A stretch of 61,681 nt of DNA, from the NCBI GenBank assembly GCA_949155905.1, contig CASCWU010000006.1:1-61681 (forward strand), read 5' to 3'. The stretch is from an uncultured Lachnospiraceae bacterium. Lineage in GTDB: Bacteria; Bacillota; Clostridia; Lachnospirales; Lachnospiraceae. Shown here piece by piece: positions 8,063-16,743 of the stretch. The notes below the pieces were generated by a model. The model was not told where the DNA came from. It made no database searches and saw nothing but the letters and a program-made list of their open reading frames with translations. Positions within the stretch are counted from its first letter, which is position 1; every line of letters begins with the position of its first letter. The translations under genes were made by a program, and so were the position numbers.

Positions 8063-9514
8063 TTATTTTATAAATTCTTTGATTAGCTTTGCCATATCAT
8101 TGGTCATTTCTCCATAGTGATCGGAAATATACACGACCCCGTCATGCTCGCTGGCGAATTTTCCGAATACCTGGCAAGCAAACCATTTTACTGGTATATA
8201 GAGCATTCCCTTTTTGTACTCAGCATGGCGTTCCATCGAGTACAGATAATTGTCTATCACGCAGCCGATGTTTCCAGCGGCAACTTCTATGGTTCTGCCG
8301 TCCTTTGTCCGAATAACGGCGCTCTCGTCTAAAAACTCTACCTCGGCCTCAAACGCATCGGCCAGGAAGGTTACTGGTGCATACAGGCACGGATCGAACT
8401 CCAGCTTAGGGAATTTCGGCGCTACTGCGGTGTTTGGCATCGGCGGCAGCTCGAATACATCTTGCTCATTGTAAGGAAGTCCGTCCTTTAACGGCCGGAT
8501 CTCGTTTTTCTTTACCATTTTAGAGCAGCTGTCGGCTAAAATTACCGCGCTTTCATCGCCTCTTGCCGGTTTTTCTGTCTCCGTACGGACAATCTCGCCA
8601 TCCCGCCTGGCCAATCCGGAGAAAAATTCCCTCCAGACAATATCTGCATCGTCAAAGGTCTGGCCATGTCCGCGCTTTTTCACATCCCGGAAAATCACAT
8701 CAGCCTTGCTTCCTTTAAAATAAGCAAAATTATCCTTCCCGGTAATCCGAAACTGCGGCGGCTCCATGCAGCCGTTGATCGTACACCAATACCGCAGATT
8801 TGCCCGGTTGATATCATAACGGGTTGCCTTCCCGTCATAACCGCCGGAAATTGCCATCGAATCATGCTCGCCGCGTGACTGGAACACTGGCACCGGAACG
8901 CTGTATGGCCTTAACTCGCCCTCTTCAGTAAATAGAGCCTCGATAGGTGTCGGCCCTGCAGCATTGGCGGCGCCGGCCAGCTTTTCCCCAAAGGCTCTGG
9001 CAAACTGCATAGTCATTAAATCGCCCATCGACATTCCCTGCATAAAGACACGTCCTTGGTCAATGTTGTATTTTCCGGCCATTTCCTCTATCAGATGGAT
9101 CATCAACTGAATATCCCGTGTATTCGGATCGATTTCTACATCGCCACCTCGATGTCCGGCCACCTGCCAGGCTTTGTTGGTTTTGGCATCTGGAAATACA
9201 ACAATAAAGCCCTCCCGGTTCGCTACATTCATCCAGCCTGTCGCATACGCCTGCCCCCAGCCGCTTTGTCCCCCGCCATGACAGGAGATTACTAACGGCA
9301 CCGGCTGCGAACCATCATAGCATGGCGGTACATATTCCACCCAGCTGCTTTCCTCTTCCCCTACCAGTACCTTGCTGACCTCCGTCAACGGCTCCGGCAT
9401 CACATGAGAATTCTGGTCATAAAAGCCTCTTACATTTAAAATGTCCCCTTGCGGATGTCTGACATTGGAATCGCCTGTAACACTTTTTCCCGGTACTAAC
9501 CGTACAGAATTCAT
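8063..9514 (-). CDS. PHB-depolymerase-like esterase with C-terminal CuAO-stalk-like domain
   Basis: A 483-residue protein. Residues about 40-310 resemble the LpqC/poly(3-hydroxybutyrate) depolymerase esterase family: LVISCHGGGQSGWG at the oxyanion hole, the nucleophile motif FMQGMSMGDL, and a His near KKRGHGQTFDDAD. The last 100 residues (CLYAPVTFLADAFEAEVEF and onward, then YIPVKWFACQVFGK) look like a copper-amine-oxidase N1-type stalk domain, normally a cell-surface module. No signal peptide is seen, which is odd for such a module. AAGGAG lies 7 nt from the ATG. It leads a two-gene operon with the smaller esterase and is convergent with the lipoprotein-carboxylesterase operon. Confidence 0.75.
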   Translation of the reverse strand: MNSVRLVPGKSVTGDSNVRHPQGDILNVRGFYDQNSHVMPEPLTEVSKVLVGEEESSWVEYVPPCYDGSQPVPLVISCHGGGQSGWGQAYATGWMNVANREGFIVVFPDAKTNKAWQVAGHRGGDVEIDPNTRDIQLMIHLIEEMAGKYNIDQGRVFMQGMSMGDLMTMQFARAFGEKLAGAANAAGPTPIEALFTEEGELRPYSVPVPVFQSRGEHDSMAISGGYDGKATRYDINRANLRYWCTINGCMEPPQFRITGKDNFAYFKGSKADVIFRDVKKRGHGQTFDDADIVWREFFSGLARRDGEIVRTETEKPARGDESAVILADSCSKMVKKNEIRPLKDGLPYNEQDVFELPPMPNTAVAPKFPKLEFDPCLYAPVTFLADAFEAEVEFLDESAVIRTKDGRTIEVAAGNIGCVIDNYLYSMERHAEYKKGMLYIPVKWFACQVFGKFASEHDGVVYISDHYGEMTNDMAKLIKEFIK

Positions 9515-9734
9515 ATCCTAACTCCTTTCTTGTTTCCATCTACTTGTTCCATTCTGTTTACCGCTTTGCAACCCTTTTGTTCTTACCTTTTTATGTCTTT
9601 TATTATAAAAGATTTCTTTACGTTTCGGTATGTATAAACAGGACATGTTTCCCTCTGCCTGCTGGTGCATTATGACGAATTTTTTATGTTTCCTGCCAGT
9701 TATCCGCTCCAAACAACCGACTGTCTGGATTTAG

Positions 9735-9763
9735 TTGCAATCCTTTCTTCTGTTTCCTATAAT
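9735..9763 (+). promoter_or_regulatory. Promoter of the LytTR-DUF3021 operon
   Basis: TTGCAA (9735-9740) and TATAAT (9758-9763) have a 17-nt spacer. The rest of the 9515-9818 gap shows no gene. Confidence 0.75.
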
Positions 9764-9818
9764 ACCAGTAAACAACAGCCCCGTAAACGGCAGACTAACC
9801 AGAAAGAAGGTGATCGAT

Positions 9819-10325
9819 ATGCAGATTGAACTAAAACTTGACGATTCCTGTAAGGAACCCAAAATTATCCTCCAGGCAAATGCTCTGACAAAAGAGGTAG
9901 AAGAGCTTCTCCACCGCCTTTCTATCCTCGTCGGCAATCCTGCCTGTCAGGCTTCCGATAAGCACCTCCAAAAAGGCATAGTTCCTGTTTCCTCTCCCCC
10001 GCCTATTATTTCCGGCATCCGAAACGAAAAGCTGGAGGTATTGGAGCAGGAAAGCCTCATCCGAATCTATGCCAGTCAGGGAAGGGTTTTCGCTGTTACC
10101 GCCAAAGGGGAATATACCCTACGGCTAAGATTATATGAGGCTGAGGAACGGCTGGATCGGAATCATTTCGTCCGTATTTCCCATTCTGAAATTATCAATC
10201 TCAGGAAGGTAGAAAGCTTTGATTTAAGCTTTGCCGGAACGATATGTGTTTCCTTGGCTGGGGGAATCACCACCTATGCTTCCCGCCGCTATGTTCCAAA
10301 AATCAAACGTCTCTTAGGGATATAG
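9819..10325 (+). CDS. LytTR-domain transcriptional regulator without receiver domain
   Basis: A 168-residue regulator. The C-terminal half is a LytTR DNA-binding domain (IRIYASQGRVFAVTAKGEY, then the conserved FVRISHSEIINLRKVES and the terminal RRYVPKIKRLLG). The first 60 residues have no receiver domain. I chose ATG 9819, which follows AAGAAGGTGATCG, over an upstream in-frame start that overlaps the promoter. It is followed 27 nt later by a DUF3021 gene, a recurrent pairing in Firmicutes in which the membrane partner is thought to control the regulator. Its own promoter lies 56 nt upstream. Confidence 0.85.
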   Translation: MQIELKLDDSCKEPKIILQANALTKEVEELLHRLSILVGNPACQASDKHLQKGIVPVSSPPPIISGIRNEKLEVLEQESLIRIYASQGRVFAVTAKGEYTLRLRLYEAEERLDRNHFVRISHSEIINLRKVESFDLSFAGTICVSLAGGITTYASRRYVPKIKRLLGI

Positions 10326-10352
10326 ACAGCAACTACAGAAAGGAGTCTTATC

Positions 10353-10811
10353 ATGAAAAAGGAACTACGAAAAAAAGCAATCCTGCGAGGGCTTTTCGGT
10401 ATTCCGACTGGAATCAGCATCGGCTATCTCATCACGATTGTCCTCTCTCTGATCTGGGGACAGGGCTATTATTCTCCTTGTGTACCAGAGCTGGCCAAAC
10501 ACCTTGGCAACGAAATCCTGGCTGTGCTTTTGCAGACCGCGCTCTGTGCCTTACTTGGTATTACCTTTGGAGCCGCATCGGTTTTGTGGGAAATCGAGCA
10601 TTGGGGAATTGCCAAACAGACCGGGATTTACTTCCTGGTGATTTCTACGGCCATGCTTCCTACTGCCTATGCACTGTACTGGATGGAACACAGTCTAAAG
10701 GGCTTCCTTTGCTACCTGGGAATCTTTGTCCTGATCTTCCTTGTCATTTGGATCAGTCAGTATATGATGGCCTGGCAAAGCATCCGCAAAATCAATCAAA
10801 AATTAAAATAA
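10353..10811 (+). CDS. DUF3021 family membrane protein
   Basis: A 152-residue integral membrane protein with about four hydrophobic segments (near residues 15-35, 52-75, 88-108 and 118-138). The order and the GIPTGISIGYLITI first segment match DUF3021 proteins, which are almost always encoded next to a stand-alone LytTR regulator, as here. GAAAGGAG lies upstream of the ATG with a suitable spacer. The partnership suggests membrane sequestration or modulation of the LytTR protein; the signal is unknown. Confidence 0.8.
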   Translation: MKKELRKKAILRGLFGIPTGISIGYLITIVLSLIWGQGYYSPCVPELAKHLGNEILAVLLQTALCALLGITFGAASVLWEIEHWGIAKQTGIYFLVISTAMLPTAYALYWMEHSLKGFLCYLGIFVLIFLVIWISQYMMAWQSIRKINQKLK

Positions 10812-10842
10812 TAGAAGGATGTAACAGAATTACTACTTTTCA

Positions 10843-10865
10843 TTCCAGGCAAAGCAGTATATAAT
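10843..10865 (+). promoter_or_regulatory. Probable promoter of the LytTR two-component operon
   Basis: A perfect TATAAT at 10860-10865 is preceded at 17 nt by a poor -35 (TTTTCA at 10837-10842). A weak -35 suggests activation. Confidence 0.45.
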
Positions 10866-10899
10866 AAGGGAAATCAAACACACGAAAGGACGCTGCCCA

Positions 10900-11613
10900 A
10901 TGATGAAATTCGTCATTTGTGAGGATGAGCCCGACTTTCTTGCCTGGATGCAGGCTGCGGTTACAGCATGGGGTGCAGAGCAGGGCGAGGCTATTTGCCT
11001 CTTTTCTTATACATCTGCCGAGGAATTATTGTTCAAATCTGAGGAATGGTTAGCGGCTGACGGACTGATACTGGATATCGAGCTAAAGCAAATGAATGGG
11101 ATGGAGCTGGCTCGAATCATTCGGGAGCGGGATGCCCATATCTCCATTCTCTTTGCTACCGGCTACGAGCAATTTGTCTTTGAGGGCTATGAAGTAGGCG
11201 CCGTCTCCTATCTCATGAAGCCCATTCAAATAGAAAAACTCTATGCCGCCCTGGAGCGCATTCGGGCAGAGACCGGGAAACGGCAGGAGGTTTTGCTGAC
11301 GAATACCGGAGAGGAAAATACCCGTTTTTATCTGGAGGATATCCTGGCGATAGAAAGCAGCGGGCATTATGCCCTTCTGCACACCCGCTCTGGTATTATA
11401 GAGACCAGACGCAGCCTGGGAAGCTTTCAGGAGGAGCTAAGCAGAAAGCCCTTTTGCTCTCCGCATCGCTCCTACCTGGTACATATCGGGCATATCAGCC
11501 GGATTTTAAAAAAATCCCTCTTTTTGGACAATGGCCTGGAGGTCCCGATTGCCCGCGGAAAATGGGAGGAAATCAACCAGGCCTATCTACGCTACTACCG
11601 GAAACGAATGTAA
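10900..11613 (+). CDS. LytTR response regulator (AgrA-like)
   Basis: A 237-residue response regulator. The N-terminal receiver has the acidic pocket CEDE (residues 7-10), phospho-acceptor Asp59 in LILDIELKQMNG and the conserved Lys in SYLMKPIQ. Residues about 135-237 are a LytTR domain (FYLEDILAIESSGHYALL, FCSPHRSYLVHIGHI). GAAAGGA precedes the start; a second ATG at 10903 is equally possible. The kinase follows 36 nt later. A direct repeat of LytTR type lies upstream of the ABC transporter genes at 12979, a likely target. Confidence 0.9.
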   Translation: MMKFVICEDEPDFLAWMQAAVTAWGAEQGEAICLFSYTSAEELLFKSEEWLAADGLILDIELKQMNGMELARIIRERDAHISILFATGYEQFVFEGYEVGAVSYLMKPIQIEKLYAALERIRAETGKRQEVLLTNTGEENTRFYLEDILAIESSGHYALLHTRSGIIETRRSLGSFQEELSRKPFCSPHRSYLVHIGHISRILKKSLFLDNGLEVPIARGKWEEINQAYLRYYRKRM

Positions 11614-11649
11614 GGAACAGGGACGCTTTTAGAACAGGAGCCGAGCGAC

Positions 11650-12909
11650 ATGAACAGTATTGTAGCCCCACTTGTTATCCTTTTGTTATTTATCACTTAC
11701 TTTTATTATTTCTTTACCTGCGGTGAGCTTTACGAAGGCCAGAGGAAAAACCTGGTCTTTCTTTTTCTGTCCGTTTTTTTGCTTGGAATCAGTCTGCCCT
11801 TCCGCTTGCTGGCGCTTGGCATAGCAGCGCTTCTCCTGATTTCCTTCCTGTTTTTCTTCTTTTATTCCCAGCTTTTGGTACGGGAGTTTTGGTGGCGTCT
11901 CCTTCTGCCGGGTATCTATTTGCTGGCCGGAGCAAGCTGCTTATACTACGGGAAGCAGGGCAGCCTGTTTTCTCTTCCTATTTTAAACGGAATGCTGATT
12001 TTGGTCTTTGCCCTCCTATGCCGGATACGGGGCTATCTGCGAAAAAGCAATCTGCTTTTCGCAGCGCTGCTGTTTTCGGCCTTAGCCGGGGCAAGCCTGT
12101 TTTCCGAAGAGCTGTCATCTGACGCCTCTGCCTCTCTCTGGCAAACGGCAGCCTCGCCGGTTCCAGGATTCCGGCTTCTCTGGAAGCTCCTGCTTGTCTT
12201 TCTTTCGGTTCTGGTTTTCCTGCTGCTGGAGTTCAATCTACGCTACTACGAATCTGGCTACCGAAAGACAACAAAGGCTATGCAGGAGGAGATCATGCAG
12301 CATCAGTTTGGAGAGCTGCGCGACATTTATTTAAACATGCGGGGCTGGCGACACGATTACCACAATCATATCCAGGTCTTAAAGGCCGAGTTGGACAGCG
12401 GTCAAATCAAGGAGGCACGCAAATACCTAAACCAAATTGAGCATGAGCTGGACAAGGTGGATACCTTTATCAAATCCGGCAATATGATGGCCGACGCTAT
12501 CCTAAACAGCAAGCTTACGCTCGCCATGCAGCAGCAAATTCAGGTGACATGCGAAGCCTATCTGCCCGGCGAGCTGTTTCTCCCGGATGCCGAGCTTTGT
12601 ACGTTATTAGGAAATATCCTGGACAATGCCATTGAGAGCTGTGAACACGTTCCGCCTGAAAAACGATTCCTGCGGATTTACCTGGCTATGGTCAAGGAAC
12701 AGTTTTATCTTTCCGTACAAAATTCCTCCGAGGAATTCGCCTCTGATCCACTTGCTCAAACCCAGGCACAATATATCTCCACCAAACGCGGCAACCACGG
12801 CCTGGGACTGAAACGGGTCGCAGCCGTCACAGAACGCTTCCACGGCTATCTAAGCCTCAGCCGTGAGGACGGTGTATTTGGAACAGAGGTGACAATTCCA
12901 AAGCCGTAG
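11650..12909 (+). CDS. GHKL sensor histidine kinase (AgrC-like)
   Basis: A 419-residue membrane kinase. Residues 1-200 contain about six hydrophobic segments with no large extracellular loop, the usual layout of peptide-sensing HPK10 kinases. The phosphorylated His lies in GWRHDYHNHIQVL. The ATPase core has the N box LGNILDNAIESC and G box GNHGLGLKRV. It follows its regulator by 36 nt. No AgrD-like or double-glycine peptide gene is visible nearby, so the signal remains open; cell-wall antibiotics or peptides are the usual cues of such systems placed next to ABC exporters. Confidence 0.9.
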   Translation: MNSIVAPLVILLLFITYFYYFFTCGELYEGQRKNLVFLFLSVFLLGISLPFRLLALGIAALLLISFLFFFFYSQLLVREFWWRLLLPGIYLLAGASCLYYGKQGSLFSLPILNGMLILVFALLCRIRGYLRKSNLLFAALLFSALAGASLFSEELSSDASASLWQTAASPVPGFRLLWKLLLVFLSVLVFLLLEFNLRYYESGYRKTTKAMQEEIMQHQFGELRDIYLNMRGWRHDYHNHIQVLKAELDSGQIKEARKYLNQIEHELDKVDTFIKSGNMMADAILNSKLTLAMQQQIQVTCEAYLPGELFLPDAELCTLLGNILDNAIESCEHVPPEKRFLRIYLAMVKEQFYLSVQNSSEEFASDPLAQTQAQYISTKRGNHGLGLKRVAAVTERFHGYLSLSREDGVFGTEVTIPKP

Positions 12910-12978
12910 AACCGAAGCACGTTGCTTCCTTCGGCCTGCCCCTTATAGGGAAAAAGGAAAGCAACTGTTCTCAGGTAG

Positions 12979-13045
12979 ACATTTCAGGAAAAATAATGAC
13001 ATTTCATGCAAAAAGCAGCCGTCCGGCTGCTTTTTCTGCTATAGT
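12979..13045 (+). promoter_or_regulatory. LytTR-type direct repeat and -10 element of the ABC transporter operon
   Basis: ACATTTCA occurs at 12979-12986 and again at 12999-13006, 20 bp start to start, that is two helical turns apart and on the same face. This is the arrangement bound by AgrA/ComE-type LytTR regulators. A TATAGT -10 lies at 13040-13045 with no recognisable -35, as expected for an activated promoter. The ABC gene starts 57 nt further on. Confidence 0.6.
13011..13035 (+). terminator. Terminator of the two-component operon
   Basis: AAAAGCAGCC (13011-13020), loop GTCC, GGCTGCTTTT (13025-13034), then more T. It lies between the direct repeat and the -10 of the next operon. Confidence 0.85.
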
Positions 13046-13101
13046 ACGCAGCATAGATAGCATAAACAGACATAAAACTAAAAAATAAGAAAGGTGATTG
13101 T

Positions 13102-14931
13102 ATGAAAACACTCTATTCCATTCTCAGCAACTACCGTTGGGGCATTCAGCAATATGATACGTTTTTAGGCCGCCGCTATCACCTGACTGATCTGATGTGT
13201 ATTCTGGTCGGTGTGATGCTGCCCTTTGGCGAAATGGCCTTCCCCAGCTTTGTTATTCGGCTATTGGAGCAGGATTTGAGAAATAAAACGTTTTCCATCA
13301 TCTTTTCGATTCTCCTATATGCCCTTTTGTTAAAGCTGGCAGGTGTTTACTACCAATGCCTGAACAACTGGCAGCAAATGAACTATTTCATGGCACGGAT
13401 TGATATTGCTACCCCGCTTTACCGCCATATGATGCACATGGATTACGAAAAGTTAGAAAGCAAACGGGGACAGGCAAAGCTGCAGGCTGCAATGGAATGT
13501 ATTTATTCCGGGAATGATTACGGAATCGAATGTTTTTTAAGAAGCTTCCCGATTATCACGATGAATTTGCTGGGATTTTTGATTTACTCCTTCTTTGTCA
13601 TCCGTATCAGCCTATGGATATTTCTCTATATGCTGGCGAGTACTGTTCTGTTAGCATTGCTTGGTACCCGCTCCAGTAATTACCAGACCAAAAGCCTGCC
13701 AGAAGCAAATGCCCGTTACCTGCGCCGGAAAAAGGCGATGGATGAAACCTTTGAACAGACTGCCCGCAACGATATGATTCTATATCAGGCAAAGGACTGG
13801 CTGATTGACAACCTGCACCATATCTGCCGGGAATTTCTACGTTTTTATGAGAAAACCTTTGGAATGCAGAGAACCTTTGAGTTTACCACTGCTCTGCTTA
13901 CCTTTTTTCGAGATGCGGCGGTATACCTGCTGCTCATCCATCAGGTTGCAGAAGGGCAGCTTACTGTCAGCCAGCTTTTGTTTTTTACCGGAGCAATTGC
14001 AGGCTACAGCGTTTGGGTACAGCAGCTTACCCAATATCTTCAGCAGGCCGCTATCCAAAACCATATGATGACAAATCTCCGAAGCTTCTTAGACTATGGC
14101 CGGTTAGAAAAGCTCCCGGAACCGCAAAGCTTTACAAGACAAAAGGGAGAGCCGCACGAAATCCGTCTCGAGGATGTCTGTTACCGCTATGAGGATGGCG
14201 CAGACGACGTACTTTCTCATATCAATCTGACCATTCACCCTGGAGAAAAGCTTGCTCTGGTCGGTGCAAACGGAGCCGGAAAATCTACGCTCGTCAAGCT
14301 GATATTGGGACTGTATGAGCCTACACAGGGACATATCTATCTGGATGGAGTAGATATCCGCCAAATTCCACGGGAACGATATTACGAAGAAATCGCTGCT
14401 GTTTTTCAGGAATCCCGGATTTTTTCCTGTTCTGTGGCACAAAATGTCAGTTGTCAGAAAAACCCGGATCGCGTTGCTGTAGAAGATTGTCTGAAAAAAG
14501 CAGGCTTATCCGAAAAAATCAACGCTCTTCCTCAGGGAATCGACACCATGCTGACCAGACAGCTTTCGCCGGACGGCACTGAGCTATCGGGAGGAGAAAC
14601 TCAAAAGCTAATGCTGGCAAGAGCCATTTACCAAAATTCTCCTGTTTTAGTCCTCGATGAACCAACCGCCGCCCTTGATCCGATTGCAGAAAGCCAAATG
14701 TATGAGGCTTACCAAGGGTTTTGCGGCAATAAAACTGGTATTTTTATTTCCCACCGCCTTTCCAGCACGCGCTTCTGCGACCGGGTATGCTTTTTAAAGG
14801 ATGGTAGCATCACCGAAAGCGGTACTCATGCCTCTTTGCTTGCTGCAGGCGGCGACTATGCGCAGATGTTTGAAATCCAGGCGCGCTATTATAAAGAAAA
14901 TAAGCATTTGAAAGGAGCGGCTGCATTATGA
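13102..14931 (+). CDS. ABC half-transporter, permease-ATPase (first of pair)
   Basis: A 609-residue exporter half. About six membrane helices fill residues 20-330 and the ATPase domain follows: Walker A GANGAGKST near residue 388, signature LSGGET, Walker B VLVLDEPTAALD and H-loop ISHRLSS. It belongs with the half-size, peptide- or drug-type exporters of Lachnospiraceae. AAAGGTG precedes the ATG. The last four bases (ATGA) overlap the start of the next gene, so the two halves are translationally coupled and should form a heterodimer. The partner is damaged, so function is doubtful unless this half homodimerises. A similar intact pair lies at 43.2-46.9 kb. Confidence 0.9.
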   Translation: MKTLYSILSNYRWGIQQYDTFLGRRYHLTDLMCILVGVMLPFGEMAFPSFVIRLLEQDLRNKTFSIIFSILLYALLLKLAGVYYQCLNNWQQMNYFMARIDIATPLYRHMMHMDYEKLESKRGQAKLQAAMECIYSGNDYGIECFLRSFPIITMNLLGFLIYSFFVIRISLWIFLYMLASTVLLALLGTRSSNYQTKSLPEANARYLRRKKAMDETFEQTARNDMILYQAKDWLIDNLHHICREFLRFYEKTFGMQRTFEFTTALLTFFRDAAVYLLLIHQVAEGQLTVSQLLFFTGAIAGYSVWVQQLTQYLQQAAIQNHMMTNLRSFLDYGRLEKLPEPQSFTRQKGEPHEIRLEDVCYRYEDGADDVLSHINLTIHPGEKLALVGANGAGKSTLVKLILGLYEPTQGHIYLDGVDIRQIPRERYYEEIAAVFQESRIFSCSVAQNVSCQKNPDRVAVEDCLKKAGLSEKINALPQGIDTMLTRQLSPDGTELSGGETQKLMLARAIYQNSPVLVLDEPTAALDPIAESQMYEAYQGFCGNKTGIFISHRLSSTRFCDRVCFLKDGSITESGTHASLLAAGGDYAQMFEIQARYYKENKHLKGAAAL

Positions 14932-16612
14932 AGCAACGATTATCCCATTTATGTTCCATACACCGGAATGGCTTTCGACTGTTAAAGGTAGTCAGGCAGC
15001 TGGATCGCAATCTCATTCCGCTCTTTATCCTTCAGGCGGTTTTTGGCGCGGTTCTACCGTATATTTCTATCCTGCTGTCCGCTAAGGTAATCGATCTGCT
15101 GCTTACCGGTTCCTACCGCCGGGCAGCCTATTATACCCTTGTCATGGTCAGCGCCTCCCTGCTTACCGCAGCCATCCTGGCTATCCTAAACTATTATACC
15201 AATATCGGACGCCGGATGTGCCAGGAACGTCTGGACGTTTTAATACGAGAAAAGGCAATGGAGCTTGATTATACTACTATGGAAGATCCGGAAATCCTCA
15301 AGGCGCTCCAAAACGCGGAAGCGGCCACCCGGTTCAGCGGCGGTCTGGCGTATCTGGTACGAATTTACCATGAGCTGCTTCAATATACCCTTAGCCTGAT
15401 TACCGCGATTGTCCTGACTGCCTCCTTTTGCCTGGCATTACCAGGACGCCTTACACTCCAGAAGCATCTGGAAGAGACCTCTGGAGGGACAGATCTCCTA
15501 TCGGTTCTCTCTCACCCTGCCATCACTGCAGGAATTCTGCTGCTTGCTTGGACTATCGGATTATTTTTAACGAAAAAACAATCTGCCGTAATCCGTGCCA
15601 TGGAGGATAATATTGCGGAAAAACACTATCAGGCCGAGGCTGTCTTTAGCTACTGGGCCACGGATGTCATTTCCAATCTGGAAAGCGAAAAAACCATCCG
15701 TGTCAACCATATGACCAATCTCGTCGATACCAACCACGCAGACAGCTATGCTCAAATCAAACCATTTTATCGTTCTATGGGAACCTCTGATACCTTGAAG
15801 TTTCTTTCTGAGGGACTGGAAACCGGACTGTTTTCTATCGTGGCCTATTTGCTGGTTATCTTAAAAATCCTGGCCAATGCGATTTCCATTGGTTCCTTCA
15901 GCAAATATACCGGTGCGCTGATCCAGTTTAATACAAGCTTTAACAAGCTGATCTGGGCGGAAAACATGATCCAGCGAATCGTGAAAAACATGCTTCCTAT
16001 GGCTGATTTCCTGGATCGCACCAACCAGATGGAAACCGGCAGCCTGCATGTGGAAAAGAGAAATGACCACTATATGGAAATCGAATTTCATGACGTCGGC
16101 TTCCGTTATCCAGGTGCAGAGGAGTTTTCTCTCCGTCATGTCAATCTCAAACTGACACCGAAACAAAAGCTGGCCATACCTACCAGGCAGCGCAGGTCAA
16201 GGCCTGTCTGGAGCAGGCAGGCGTCTGGGAATTCGTCTCCGGGCTTCCCCAGGGCATGGAAACAGTGATTGAAAACGGAGATGAACAAGCGATAGACGTC
16301 AGCGGCGGCCAGGCACAAAAAATCGCCATTGCCCGAGCGCTTTACAAGGACGCACCATTCGTCATTTTAGACGAACCGACAGCCGCACTCGATCCGATCA
16401 GCGAAGCCGAAATCTACGAACGCTTCCATGATATGGTGCTTGACAAAAGCAGCGTTTACATTTCCCACCGGATGAGCAGCTGCCGCTTCTGCGATGAGAT
16501 TGCCGTATTCGACAAGGGAGAAATCAGGGAACGCGGCAGCCATGAGGAATTGCTGGAAAAGGGCGGGCTGTATCAGAAGCTCTGGACGGCTCAGGCACAG
16601 TATTATGAATAA
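14928..16612 (+). pseudogene. ABC half-transporter (second of pair), Walker A region deleted and frame broken
   Basis: The membrane domain is intact up to the ATPase strand HVNLKLTPKQKLAI, then the frame runs into unrelated residues and stops at 16268. In another frame, from about 16170, the protein resumes as YQAAQVKACLEQAGVWEF, LPQGMETVIENG, signature DVSGGQAQK, Walker B FVILDEPTAALD and ISHRMSS, ending at 16612. Compared with its paralogue at 43.2 kb, about 70 residues are missing: Walker A through the Q-loop. The join lies near 16177-16190. The missing length is not a multiple of three. Start ATG 14928 overlaps the upstream stop. Confidence 0.88.
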
Positions 16613-16632
16613 GACTTAGCCGCAGATTTTAA

Positions 16633-16675
16633 CAAAGCCCCCGAAGAGCCTTACTGCTCTCCGTGGGGCTTTGAT
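16633..16675. terminator. Hairpin terminator between convergent operons
   Basis: CAAAGCCCC (16633) pairs with GGGGCTTTG (16665), with an inner AGAGC/GCTCT stem. It sits between the ABC pair (+) and nrdG (-) and can serve both directions, though T-runs are short. Confidence 0.6.
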
Positions 16676-16743
16676 CCTGAGCTTCACTCCTTTATGCTCC
16701 AATATCCTTTCTTGTTTGTTCCAATCCTTTCCACAATCCCTTT

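Noticed and set aside
10244-10864. 206-residue plus-strand ORF across the LytTR and DUF3021 genes
   Set aside because: It spans two well-supported genes in another frame and has no start signal.
12910-13101. Possible autoinducing-peptide gene for the AgrC-like kinase
   Set aside because: No small ORF with a ribosome binding site or AgrD/double-glycine pattern on either strand.
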